NCBI RefSeq assembly: GCF_030730875.1
Contig: NZ_JAVAMA010000011.1
Coordinates: 124,001 to 188,000 of the forward strand
Source: Sphingomonas sp. DG1-23
GTDB lineage: Bacteria; Pseudomonadota; Alphaproteobacteria; Sphingomonadales; Sphingomonadaceae
Length of the DNA stretch: 64,000 nucleotides
Direction: 5' to 3'
How positions within the stretch are numbered: position 1 is the first letter of the stretch; each line of letters starts with the position of its first letter. Below are positions 1-7,767 of the stretch, piece after piece. The translations under genes and the position numbers were made by a program. The notes under the pieces were generated by a model. It ran no database searches. It saw nothing but the letters and a program-made list of their open reading frames with translations, and was not told the DNA's origin.

Positions 1-2183
1 TAGAAATCGTCGCCGTCGCCGCCCGCCAGCACATTGCTACCGCCGGCGCCGTCGAGGATGTTGCCGCCGGCATTGCCTTCAAGCCGATTGTCGAGTTCAT
101 TCCCGGTCAGGTTGAGCGCCGTCGTCGCATTCGCATCGATCGTGCGAAGCACCTCGATCGAAACCCCGGCAGCGAGCGTGTAGCTCAGCGCCGTCTCGAC
201 CGTGTCGAAGCCCTCGCCGGCCACCTCGACCACCACATCCTCCGCCTCGCGAACGATGTAGATATCGTCACCGCCATAGCCCCATAGCGTGTCGTGCCCG
301 GCGCCGCCGTCGAGCGTATTGCTCCCCGCATTGCCGCGGAGGAGATTGTCTCTGACGTTGCCGGTTAGATGGAGATTGCTGGTGGAAGCGGGGGAAAGCG
401 CCGAGATATCCACCGCCTGATCGGCGTCGGTCAGCGTATAGTCGACATTGGTCTCGACCCTGCTCCTGCCGCCGCCGGCATCGAAGACGGTCTTGATATA
501 GCGCGTTTGGCCCTGATCGTCGGATTCGACCCAGCGTTCGCTCCAGGCATTGGCCTGATGCACGTCATACTCGATAGTCCGTGCGCCACCGTCGTCGAGA
601 CTATAGGCCTCGCCGTACCGCTGCCCCTCATATTCGAACCGGCGCCTGGTCTCCCAGTCATATTGATTGCCGTCGTCGGTCGCGCTGTCGATCGTACCGA
701 TCTCCGGCACGATCGGATCGCTCCAGGCGATGCCGTCGCTGACTCGCAGCTGGATGCTCGCAGTCGAGCCCCCCGGCGCGGGAACGATGCGCCATTCCGC
801 GATCTCGCTGGCGTTCAGCGTTCGGCCACCGGAAACGAGCATCTCGCCATCGGCGGACATCAGATACGCTCCGCCGAGCCACGGCATCACTTCGACATAG
901 ATGAATGTGGCAGTGTCGCCATCGTCGTCGGCCATCCCAACGACGGACGACAAAGGCACCGATCCACCGGTCTCGGCGAATTGCAGCAGCGCCTCCGCGC
1001 CCGGCCTGCTATTCTGCTGGATCAGCGGCGCGCCAACCCAGTCGGCGGTAATGTATCCCGTGCTGTCGATGGTATAGCTTCCGCCAAGAAAGCCGTTGGT
1101 GAAGCTTTCAAATCCGGCCGGAAGATTTCCCGCACCGGCGAGCAAGACGAGCTGCTCGAGGCTGCCAGATAGATAGCTGCTCTCGCCGTAATTTATCGAT
1201 ATATAACTTCCATCAGCCAGCCGAACCGTAAGCCACTGACTCGCATCGCTATCGCCCGGATTCAAAGTGAACCCGGACACATAATGGTCCACGCGCAACG
1301 CATTGGCCGCGGCCTGCCACGACAATCCCTGTTGGGAGAGATCGGTGACCGCCGCCAGCGCGGCATCCGGATCGACGAAAACGCCCCCGTGATCGGAACC
1401 CGGATCATAGGGGCTCGCCAGGTCGGAAAATCCCCCCGTAAAGGAGTGCACATACTGCACGCCATCCAGAGTATAGACCGTGCTGCGGGGGATCGAGAAC
1501 AAATCATCCGCAACAACAATCTGATTTTCCGCAGTTATATTCCGGCCATAACCCAATTCAGGGTACTCAAGATAACTCAGCAACCCATCAAAAACCACAT
1601 TGTCTCGATCGGAAGCCGCTGCGATCCGCGCCTCTTCGAAGGATAGGAAGGCGCCGTCCTGGCCACGAAACAGGAAATTTTCGTACGAGTCCTGCACGAT
1701 CCACTTGTCCAGGTCCTCGACCATGACGAGCGTCGTCGCATGGCTGGTCAGATAGGCGCCGGTAATGTCATCGACGGAGTCGATCCACGCACAGTCAAAA
1801 CCAAAGGCTTTGAAAATCTGGTAGAGCTGGAAATTATGGTCGCCGCACGAACCGGCAGCGGGATAGCGCAGCAGTGATGCGACGTCATCGAAGGCCGCAC
1901 TGATGGTCAGGCCCAGATCATCCAGCGTAACGCGAGCGACCCTGTCATCCTGAAAAAGCAGGGCGCGGTTCAGGAAATCGCGGATCAGCGTGGTGGAGGC
2001 AACGGTCGCATGATCGAAAACACTTGCGGGGACGTCGTAGATGTCGGTCAGAAGCTCAGTAACATAGGTTTTCAGGTAAGCGGTGTCAGCTATCCCGCCA
2101 GCATAATCCGGTAGATCGACCTGAGAATTTGGAAGCGCGGCAATAATCGCCCGCACATCGGCATAGGAATAATCGTCACTCAT
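1..2183 (-). CDS. RTX-type secreted protein with N-terminal transglutaminase-like domain (truncated by window edge)
   Basis: The frame is open from the ATG at 2183 to the left edge of the window (727 codons seen), so the C-terminus is missing. Residues 111-170 carry a Cys-His-Asp arrangement typical of transglutaminase-like/papain-fold enzymes: GSCGDHNF (Cys113), TSHATTLV (His148) and WIVQDSYEN (Asp165). A long middle part of unknown fold follows. From about residue 600 there are glycine/aspartate-rich calcium-binding nonapeptides such as GNAGSNTLDGGAGHDTLWG and LAGGDGDDF. RTX proteins normally leave the cell through a type I secretion system, using an uncleaved C-terminal signal; no such system is in the window. 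The gene is last in the polysaccharide cluster and has its own promoter-like upstream region, so a role at the cell surface or in the matrix is likely. The domain reading comes from motifs only; enzymatic activity is inferred. Confidence 0.82.
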   Translation of the reverse strand, partial: MSDDYSYADVRAIIAALPNSQVDLPDYAGGIADTAYLKTYVTELLTDIYDVPASVFDHATVASTTLIRDFLNRALLFQDDRVARVTLDDLGLTISAAFDDVASLLRYPAAGSCGDHNFQLYQIFKAFGFDCAWIDSVDDITGAYLTSHATTLVMVEDLDKWIVQDSYENFLFRGQDGAFLSFEEARIAAASDRDNVVFDGLLSYLEYPELGYGRNITAENQIVVADDLFSIPRSTVYTLDGVQYVHSFTGGFSDLASPYDPGSDHGGVFVDPDAALAAVTDLSQQGLSWQAAANALRVDHYVSGFTLNPGDSDASQWLTVRLADGSYISINYGESSYLSGSLEQLVLLAGAGNLPAGFESFTNGFLGGSYTIDSTGYITADWVGAPLIQQNSRPGAEALLQFAETGGSVPLSSVVGMADDDGDTATFIYVEVMPWLGGAYLMSADGEMLVSGGRTLNASEIAEWRIVPAPGGSTASIQLRVSDGIAWSDPIVPEIGTIDSATDDGNQYDWETRRRFEYEGQRYGEAYSLDDGGARTIEYDVHQANAWSERWVESDDQGQTRYIKTVFDAGGGRSRVETNVDYTLTDADQAVDISALSPASTSNLHLTGNVRDNLLRGNAGSNTLDGGAGHDTLWGYGGDDIYIVREAEDVVVEVAGEGFDTVETALSYTLAAGVSIEVLRTIDANATTALNLTGNELDNRLEGNAGGNILDGAGGSNVLAGGDGDDF

Positions 2184-2268
2184 TGCGCTACAACCAGAAA
2201 TATTTCAGACACACGGCAGAAATGCCGCCTGGCGCTCATGGATCGTGGAATCCACGCACCTGTTTTGT

Positions 2269-2281
2269 TAACGATTCGTTA
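2269..2281. promoter_or_regulatory. Palindrome at the RTX promoter, possible operator
   Basis: TAACGATTCGTTA is a 13-bp palindrome with perfect 6-bp arms. It touches the candidate -10 box and covers the expected transcription start, a usual place for a repressor site. A second 13-bp palindrome, CGTGGAATCCACG, lies at 2244-2256. No cognate regulator can be named. Confidence 0.35.
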
Positions 2282-2310
2282 GCATAACTATTTCGGTAAA
2301 GAAACTGCAA
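2281..2310 (-). promoter_or_regulatory. Candidate sigma-70 promoter of the RTX gene
   Basis: Read on the minus strand, TTGCAG (2310-2305) and TATGCT (2286-2281) are separated by 18 bp, a fair match to -35 and -10 elements. They lie about 100 bp before the RTX start in the 280-bp gap after the wecC-like gene. This suggests that the RTX gene is not simply read through from the operon. Confidence 0.45.
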
Positions 2311-2446
2311 CGGGCCAGCTTGTCCTTGCCGCACCACCCGGAGATCGGCGCTACCGGCAGCCTGTGCCGGGACTGCGTGCACGTCATACGCGCGCACGGA
2401 CGCATCGGTCGCGCTCGACCGAAACGGAATGATCACGAAGGGCTGC

Positions 2447-2463
2447 CCGGGCGAATGCCCCGG
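2447..2463 (-). terminator. Stem-loop directly after the wecC stop codon
   Basis: CCGGGCGAATGCCCCGG can fold with a 5-bp GC stem immediately beyond the stop codon of the dehydrogenase gene. No T-tract follows on the minus strand, so this is at best a weak or factor-dependent terminator or an mRNA-end hairpin. Confidence 0.25.
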
Positions 2464-3732
2464 TTAGGCGGAAACTCTCCACACCCCGCGGGTGTCGATC
2501 AATACGCCTTGCGGAGCGGCGGAATTGCGAAACAGCTTATGGTCGACAAGCATCACATGAATGTCGCCGGCGATCTCGGCCGAATCGGTAACGACTTCGA
2601 CCTTGCCGAGGCCCGAAGGCGCCTGGTCGATGTTCGGCTCGATTGCCGTGATCGGTCCCGGATGGCGCGCCGCAAGCGAACGCACGATTTCCAGCGCAGG
2701 GCTTTCGCGCAGATCGTCGATATCCGGCTTGAACGCGAGGCCGTAGCAGACGATGCGGATTTCCGAGCGCGGCTTGCCGGGGCTCGTCGTCTCGATCGCC
2801 GCGATCGCCGCGTCGATCTTGCGCAGCACCCATTCGGGCTTGTCGTCATTCACTTCCCGCGCCGTGCGGATCAGTCGGGCTTCCTCGGGCGCGCCGGAAA
2901 CGATGAACCAGGGATCGACGGCGATGCAATGCCCGCCGACGCCGGGCCCGGGCGAAAGGATGTTTACCCGGGGGTGGCGGTTGGCGAGGGCGATGAGCTC
3001 CCAGACGTCGATATCCATCTTCGCGCAGATCACGGAAAGCTCGTTGGCGAAGGCGATGTTGACGTCGCGGAAGCTGTTCTCGGTCAGCTTGGCCATCTCC
3101 GCGGTGCGGGCGGTGGTGATGACGCAGGCCCCCTCCACGAAGATGCGGTAGAGCTCGGCCGCGCGCTCGGCGCACCGCCGGGTCATGCCGCCGATCACCC
3201 GATCGTTGGTGACCAGCTCTTCCATCACGCGGCCCGGCAGAACCCGCTCGGGGCAATGCGCCACCAAAATGTCGGCATCCTCGCCGGCCGTCTGGGGGAA
3301 AGTCAGGTCGGGACGCAATTCCGCCAGCCACGCTGCCATCTGCTCGGTGGCCCCTACCGGCGAAGTCGATTCCAGCACCACGAGGTCGCCGGCCTTCAGC
3401 ACGGGAGCCACCGCCTCGGTCGCCCGCTGGATGTAGCTGAGGTCGGGATCATGATTGTCGCCGGCAAAGGGAGTCGGCACGGCGATCAGGAACGCGTCCG
3501 CCGTTTCGGGAACCAGCGTTGCGCGCAGATAGCCCTTGGAAACGGTCGAATGGACGACCGCGTCGAGATCCGGCTCGACGATGTGAATCTCGCCGCGGTT
3601 GATCGTGTCGACCGCGCTCTGCTTGACGTCGACGCCCACCACCTGGACCTTGCGCGATGCGAACACCGCAGCCGTCGGCAGCCCGATATACCCCAGGCCG
3701 ATGACACAGATCTTCGAAAAAGCGCTCATCAA
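2464..3732 (-). CDS. wecC: UDP-N-acetyl-D-mannosamine dehydrogenase
   Basis: This 422-residue cytoplasmic enzyme should oxidise UDP-ManNAc to UDP-ManNAcA with two NAD+. The N-terminus has the Rossmann motif VIGLGYIGLPTA. The middle has the FANELSVICAK helix region of the UDP-sugar dehydrogenase family, and GPGVGGHCIAVDPWF contains the catalytic cysteine. A C-terminal UDP-binding domain follows (YGLAFKPDIDDLRESPA). The length and the IAVDPWF context fit WecC rather than UDP-glucose dehydrogenase, which is present separately at 40.9 kb. The start overlaps the stop of the epimerase gene by 4 bp, so WecB and WecC are probably translated together and supply ManNAcA to the polymer. Confidence 0.92.
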   Translation of the reverse strand: MMSAFSKICVIGLGYIGLPTAAVFASRKVQVVGVDVKQSAVDTINRGEIHIVEPDLDAVVHSTVSKGYLRATLVPETADAFLIAVPTPFAGDNHDPDLSYIQRATEAVAPVLKAGDLVVLESTSPVGATEQMAAWLAELRPDLTFPQTAGEDADILVAHCPERVLPGRVMEELVTNDRVIGGMTRRCAERAAELYRIFVEGACVITTARTAEMAKLTENSFRDVNIAFANELSVICAKMDIDVWELIALANRHPRVNILSPGPGVGGHCIAVDPWFIVSGAPEEARLIRTAREVNDDKPEWVLRKIDAAIAAIETTSPGKPRSEIRIVCYGLAFKPDIDDLRESPALEIVRSLAARHPGPITAIEPNIDQAPSGLGKVEVVTDSAEIAGDIHVMLVDHKLFRNSAAPQGVLIDTRGVWRVSA

Positions 3733-4874
3733 TAGGACTCCAGAACTTCCGCTATGCGCTGCGACGCGAGCCCGTCGCCGTAAGGATTATGGGCGCGGCT
3801 CATCTGCCGATAGGTCGCTTCATTCTCGATCAGCTCGGCGACCTGGGCGACGATCCGGGCCTTGTCGGCACCGACGAGGCGCACCGTGCCCGCATCGACC
3901 GCCTCGGGACGCTCGGTGACATCGCGCATCACCAGAACCGGCTTGCCCAGGCTCGGCGCCTCCTCCTGGATTCCGCCGCTGTCGGTCAGAACCAGATGCG
4001 CGTGATTGAGCAGATGCAGGAACGGCTCGTAGGTCAGCGGCTCGATCAGCGAAATGTTCGCGCGGTTGCGCAGATGCGCGTTGACCGGCTCTCGAACATT
4101 GGGATTGAGATGCACGGGATAAACGAAGTGCGTGTCGCTGAAACGCTCGGAAAGCTCGCTCAGCGCCTGGCAGATCTGAAGGAAGCCATCGCCGAAATTC
4201 TCGCGGCGATGCCCGGTGATCAGCACGAAGCGGCTGGTCCGCCACGCGAAATCCAGCTTGGCGTCGATCTCTTGTTCGACCGCCGCGCGCCGCTGCGGCT
4301 CGTCGTTCAGGCGCGCGACAGTGAATTGCAGCGCATCGATCACGGTATTGCCGGTGACGTGGACGTCTTCCGGAGCCACACGCTCGGCGAGCAGATTGTC
4401 GCGACTGGTCGACGTCGGAGCGAAGTGCCATTTGGCCACCTTGCCCGCGGTCTGGCGATTGAATTCCTCGGGGAAGGGTGCGCGTAGATCGAAGGTGCGA
4501 AGCCCCGCCTCGACATGGCCCAACGCGATACCTTCGTAGAAACAGGCCATCGCGGTCGCCATCGTGGTGGTGGTGTCGCCGTGCACGAGCACTGCGTCTG
4601 GACGATGCTCGCGCAGAACATCCCGCATCCCGAGCAGCACGCCACAGGTCACGTCATAGAGGTCCTGCCCCGGCTTCATCACGTCGAGGTCGATATCGGG
4701 CGTGATCGCAAAGGTCTCGAGGACCTGATCGAGCATTTGCCGGTGCTGCGCCGACACGCAGCACAACACTTCGAACCGATCTTCCCGAGCCTTCAGGGCA
4801 CGATAGACAGGAGCCATCTTGATAGCTTCGGGGCGAGTCCCAAAGACAATCATCACCTTCTTCCGTTGCCTCAC
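3729..4874 (-). CDS. wecB: UDP-N-acetylglucosamine 2-epimerase (non-hydrolysing)
   Basis: The 381-residue protein matches the non-hydrolysing UDP-GlcNAc 2-epimerase family, which makes UDP-ManNAc in the cytoplasm. Diagnostic parts are the N-terminal FGTRPEAIKMAPV, VHGDTTTTMATAM, GHVEAGLRTFD, the TGHRRENFG segment and LTDSGGIQEEAPSLGKP. It lies between a glycosyltransferase gene (4-bp overlap) and wecC (4-bp overlap), a typical supply pair for N-acetylmannosaminuronic acid. The start ATG is followed by a short basic stretch before the first beta strand, as expected. Confidence 0.94.
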   Translation of the reverse strand: MRQRKKVMIVFGTRPEAIKMAPVYRALKAREDRFEVLCCVSAQHRQMLDQVLETFAITPDIDLDVMKPGQDLYDVTCGVLLGMRDVLREHRPDAVLVHGDTTTTMATAMACFYEGIALGHVEAGLRTFDLRAPFPEEFNRQTAGKVAKWHFAPTSTSRDNLLAERVAPEDVHVTGNTVIDALQFTVARLNDEPQRRAAVEQEIDAKLDFAWRTSRFVLITGHRRENFGDGFLQICQALSELSERFSDTHFVYPVHLNPNVREPVNAHLRNRANISLIEPLTYEPFLHLLNHAHLVLTDSGGIQEEAPSLGKPVLVMRDVTERPEAVDAGTVRLVGADKARIVAQVAELIENEATYRQMSRAHNPYGDGLASQRIAEVLESY

Positions 4875-6100
4875 GCGCGCGCCACCTTTTCCAGTATTTC
4901 GAGCATCCTCAAAGCCAACCGCCTGCGATCGAATTCGACAGAGGCGGACGCTCCATTTTCGGAAAGCGTGGCAAGGAGGTGCTGATCGTTACGAATCAGC
5001 GATATTTGGCGGAGCAGGGCATGCGGATTTTCGGGTTCGAACGCAATGCCGACCTTGGCATTCTCGACGATGGTCAGGGCCTCCCCGCGCACCCCCATCA
5101 GAACCGGAACGCCCATCGCCATACACTCGAATATCTTCGACGGAATGACGGACTCGAACAGTTCGGTGCGCTTCAGATGTACCACCGCCGCATCGAGGAT
5201 GGCCCACCACTCCGCCACCTGATCCTTGGGAACCGAGGGATGGAAACTGATATTGTCCAGTCCCCGCTCGGCGGCGAGCGCCATCAGCGACTCCTTGCGC
5301 GCGCCTTCGCCGACCAGAACGAAGTGAAGATCGGCCAGACCGGCGTCCGATCGGGCCAGCGTCGCCGCCTCGATCAGCGTCTCCAGCGCATGCGCCATTC
5401 CATGCGTGCCGACATAACCGATGAGCAACTTGCCCTCTAGACCGAGCCGCCGACGCAACGCGCTGCCATCGCGCGGAGTGTAGTTGGTCAGGTCGACGCC
5501 GTTGGTGACGACATCGATCTTTTGCGCATCCACGCCGCGGGAGACCAGAATCGACTTGAACGTGTGCGTGACGGTGATGACGCGATCGGCCGCACGATAG
5601 AGATACCGCTCGATCCGCTCGATCAATCGGATCGCGATGGAATCGCCCATGGCATCGACTGCCTTGATCGACTCGGGCCACAGGTCGCGCAATTCCAGCA
5701 CCCATGGTCTGCGTCGTGCGAGCGAGAGGAACCGGGCGGCCAGCAATGTGAAGAATTGCGGCGACGTCGCGACGATGACGTCGGGCCGACGAACGAACAT
5801 GCCGGCGAGGGCCGCCGTGATCATGTAGCTCAGATAGTCGACTATCCGCAGCGCGAACCCTTCGTTCCTGGCGATGAAGGTCCACACCCGGATGACTTCG
5901 ATGCCCTCCATCTCCTCTTTCTGCCAGAGGCGGTTTCGGTACCCGGCCATGACCTTGCCCGCGGGGAAGTTCGGCGCTCCGGTTATCACAGTGACGCTAT
6001 GGCCGCGCGCCGCCCATTCGCGGCAATGCTCGAAGGTCCGGCTTGCCGGGGCATTCACCTCCGGCGCGAAATTGTCGGTAAGGAACAATATTCTCGTCAT
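4871..6100 (-). CDS. Glycosyltransferase family 4 (WbuB-like)
   Basis: I place the start at the ATG at 6100 (protein begins MTRILFLTDNF, 409 residues), because it overlaps the stop of the upstream gene as ATGA and the longer reading adds only a basic unstructured leader. The protein has a GT-B fold: an N-terminal domain with NFAPEVNAPASRT and LRDLWPESIKAVDAMGD, and a C-terminal nucleotide-sugar domain with LIGYVGTHGMAHALETL, HFVLVGEGA and the acidic motif region PSKIFECMAMGVPVL. It should add a sugar to the lipid-linked repeat unit at the cytoplasmic face of the membrane. The DLWPES pattern resembles WbuB/WcaI-type transferases, but donor and acceptor cannot be read from sequence. Confidence 0.88.
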   Translation of the reverse strand: MTRILFLTDNFAPEVNAPASRTFEHCREWAARGHSVTVITGAPNFPAGKVMAGYRNRLWQKEEMEGIEVIRVWTFIARNEGFALRIVDYLSYMITAALAGMFVRRPDVIVATSPQFFTLLAARFLSLARRRPWVLELRDLWPESIKAVDAMGDSIAIRLIERIERYLYRAADRVITVTHTFKSILVSRGVDAQKIDVVTNGVDLTNYTPRDGSALRRRLGLEGKLLIGYVGTHGMAHALETLIEAATLARSDAGLADLHFVLVGEGARKESLMALAAERGLDNISFHPSVPKDQVAEWWAILDAAVVHLKRTELFESVIPSKIFECMAMGVPVLMGVRGEALTIVENAKVGIAFEPENPHALLRQISLIRNDQHLLATLSENGASASVEFDRRRLALRMLEILEKVARA

Positions 6101-7767
6101 GCCTGCCAGCTCAGTTCCACGCGAGACCTGCCTTCGACGAGTTGCACGGCGATGCAATCGGTCTCCAGCCGCCGGCCGAACTCCGGCGCATAATGCCCGC
6201 CAGCCAGCACCGCTGCGCCTTCGTGCACGATCAATCGGACTTCGTGCCCGGTTGCGAGCTGCAGAACGAAATTGCGCGCGTCCGTCTGGATCGCCGTCAC
6301 GTCGGGATGCAGTTTGAACTGCGCGACGGCGGAATGCCCGGCTTCGCCGAGAATCCTGTCCTCGATCGTCAGCGCCTGGGCGCGCATCCGCCAGCTTCGG
6401 CGATGCGCGAGATCGCGGGCCAGCCGGCGATAGCCATCATGCGAACAGGCAATGCCGACCTCCTCCGAATTCCCCGAAAGGACCAGATCGCGCGGATACG
6501 CCCGACGGGCCACCCGAAAGCCGCTCCAGATTTCGGAAGAATCCTGGCCGTCCACGGATACCGTGCTGTGGGCGGAGGTCCGCCGTTCGGCCGCGCGATC
6601 GGGCCCGAGGCCATAGCAGGAGGTGCCCCCGTTCACGATCAGCCGCGACCCGAACACCGACAGCTCGAAGCTCAGCGTGTCGGCATGAGCATGCCCCGGC
6701 TGATAGTCCGGACCGACCGGCGCCACGTCGACGATGGCGACCGCGGCCGGGGCGGTCAGTCGCGCATAGCCGGTGTCCGCCAGCAAGGCGCCGCCAAGCT
6801 TCACGTCAGGACCGGGCCATACCTGGCTGTGATCGCTCGCGACAACGCCCAGCCGCGCGGCATATGCTGCGAGATCGCCGGGGTTCGCGGCGATTCCCGT
6901 AGCCGAGTCGTTGAAGAAGCCGATCTCGCCGTCAGGGTGGCACATCCGCGCCATGGCGCCCAGCATTCGCCCCGCCGTCTCGTCCAGCATCCGTTCCAGC
7001 CGCGGCGAGACGGCACCCCTCCAGAGCCGCGCAGCATTCAGCATGTCCAGAACATCTTCGAGGATGATGGCATGGTACATCGGGCTGCGCTCAAAATGCC
7101 CTCCGTCGGGCAGCACTTGCTCGGGCAGCTGGACGGTCAGGATGCGCTCCGCTGCACCGAGAAGCCTGTCGGCTTCAGGGCCTTCGAAAAACGCTCCCGC
7201 GAAAAGAAGCGCTTTGGCGTTCGCAAACAGATGATTGGCCAGCAAATGCCATTCGACATCCTTCGACAGCCATCGCGCCTGCTGTGCCAGGCTCGCGACG
7301 ATCGCCGGATCGGGCACGCCTACGGCGAGGATATACTTGATCCAGTTCACGATCCGCAGCGAGGTCGGATAGGGATCCCATCCCGGCTTGGCGGGCGCCG
7401 GATGCTCGCTCAGCCACCGCTGGATCAGCGCGGCATGCCAGGCGCCACGCGCCGTCGCGCCCGATGCAGCCAGATCGTCGAAATAATGAAGGTTGTAGAG
7501 CCACAACAGCGGAACCGCCGGATCTGCCCACGTCTCCGGCGACGCCGCGGTCCGCTCGTCGTTGAGAAAACGAAACCGCGAGGGTCCGATCATCGACGGC
7601 CGGCGCTCCGCCCACGCGACAAGCGCCCCCGTCACGGAACGTACCGGCAAGCGTTCCGGCGCGGGCACCGCCGGCCGCACGAGCAGGCGATGCAGCCTTC
7701 CCCAGAGCTGGACCGGACGTAGATGTCTCAGCGTGTGCCAATACAGGCTGAACTTGCGCGCGTTCAC
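6097..7767 (-). CDS. Heparinase II/III family protein (first copy)
   Basis: This 556-residue protein has the two-domain build of heparinase II/III polysaccharide lyases. An all-alpha N-terminal part carries LLANHLFANAKALLFAG and DGGHFERSPMYHAIILED. A C-terminal beta part carries QPGHAHADTLSFELS and NGGTSCYGLG, with further histidine in SAHSTVSVDG. Known members cleave uronic-acid-containing polysaccharides by beta-elimination. No clear signal peptide is visible, as is common for homologues found in polysaccharide gene clusters, where their role is poorly known. Both ends overlap neighbours by 4 bp (glycosyltransferase downstream, dehydrogenase fusion upstream). A second family member lies at 15545-17542. 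Substrate and catalytic activity are inferred. Confidence 0.87.
   Translation of the reverse strand: MNARKFSLYWHTLRHLRPVQLWGRLHRLLVRPAVPAPERLPVRSVTGALVAWAERRPSMIGPSRFRFLNDERTAASPETWADPAVPLLWLYNLHYFDDLAASGATARGAWHAALIQRWLSEHPAPAKPGWDPYPTSLRIVNWIKYILAVGVPDPAIVASLAQQARWLSKDVEWHLLANHLFANAKALLFAGAFFEGPEADRLLGAAERILTVQLPEQVLPDGGHFERSPMYHAIILEDVLDMLNAARLWRGAVSPRLERMLDETAGRMLGAMARMCHPDGEIGFFNDSATGIAANPGDLAAYAARLGVVASDHSQVWPGPDVKLGGALLADTGYARLTAPAAVAIVDVAPVGPDYQPGHAHADTLSFELSVFGSRLIVNGGTSCYGLGPDRAAERRTSAHSTVSVDGQDSSEIWSGFRVARRAYPRDLVLSGNSEEVGIACSHDGYRRLARDLAHRRSWRMRAQALTIEDRILGEAGHSAVAQFKLHPDVTAIQTDARNFVLQLATGHEVRLIVHEGAAVLAGGHYAPEFGRRLETDCIAVQLVEGRSRVELSWQA

Noticed and set aside
369..1172. 267-codon plus-strand open frame over the RTX gene
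   Set aside because: The minus frame is open for 727 codons and contains RTX nonapeptides and a catalytic-type triad.
2236..2436. 66-codon minus-strand open frame upstream of the RTX gene
   Set aside because: It covers the candidate promoter and palindromes, has no ribosome-binding site and resembles no protein.
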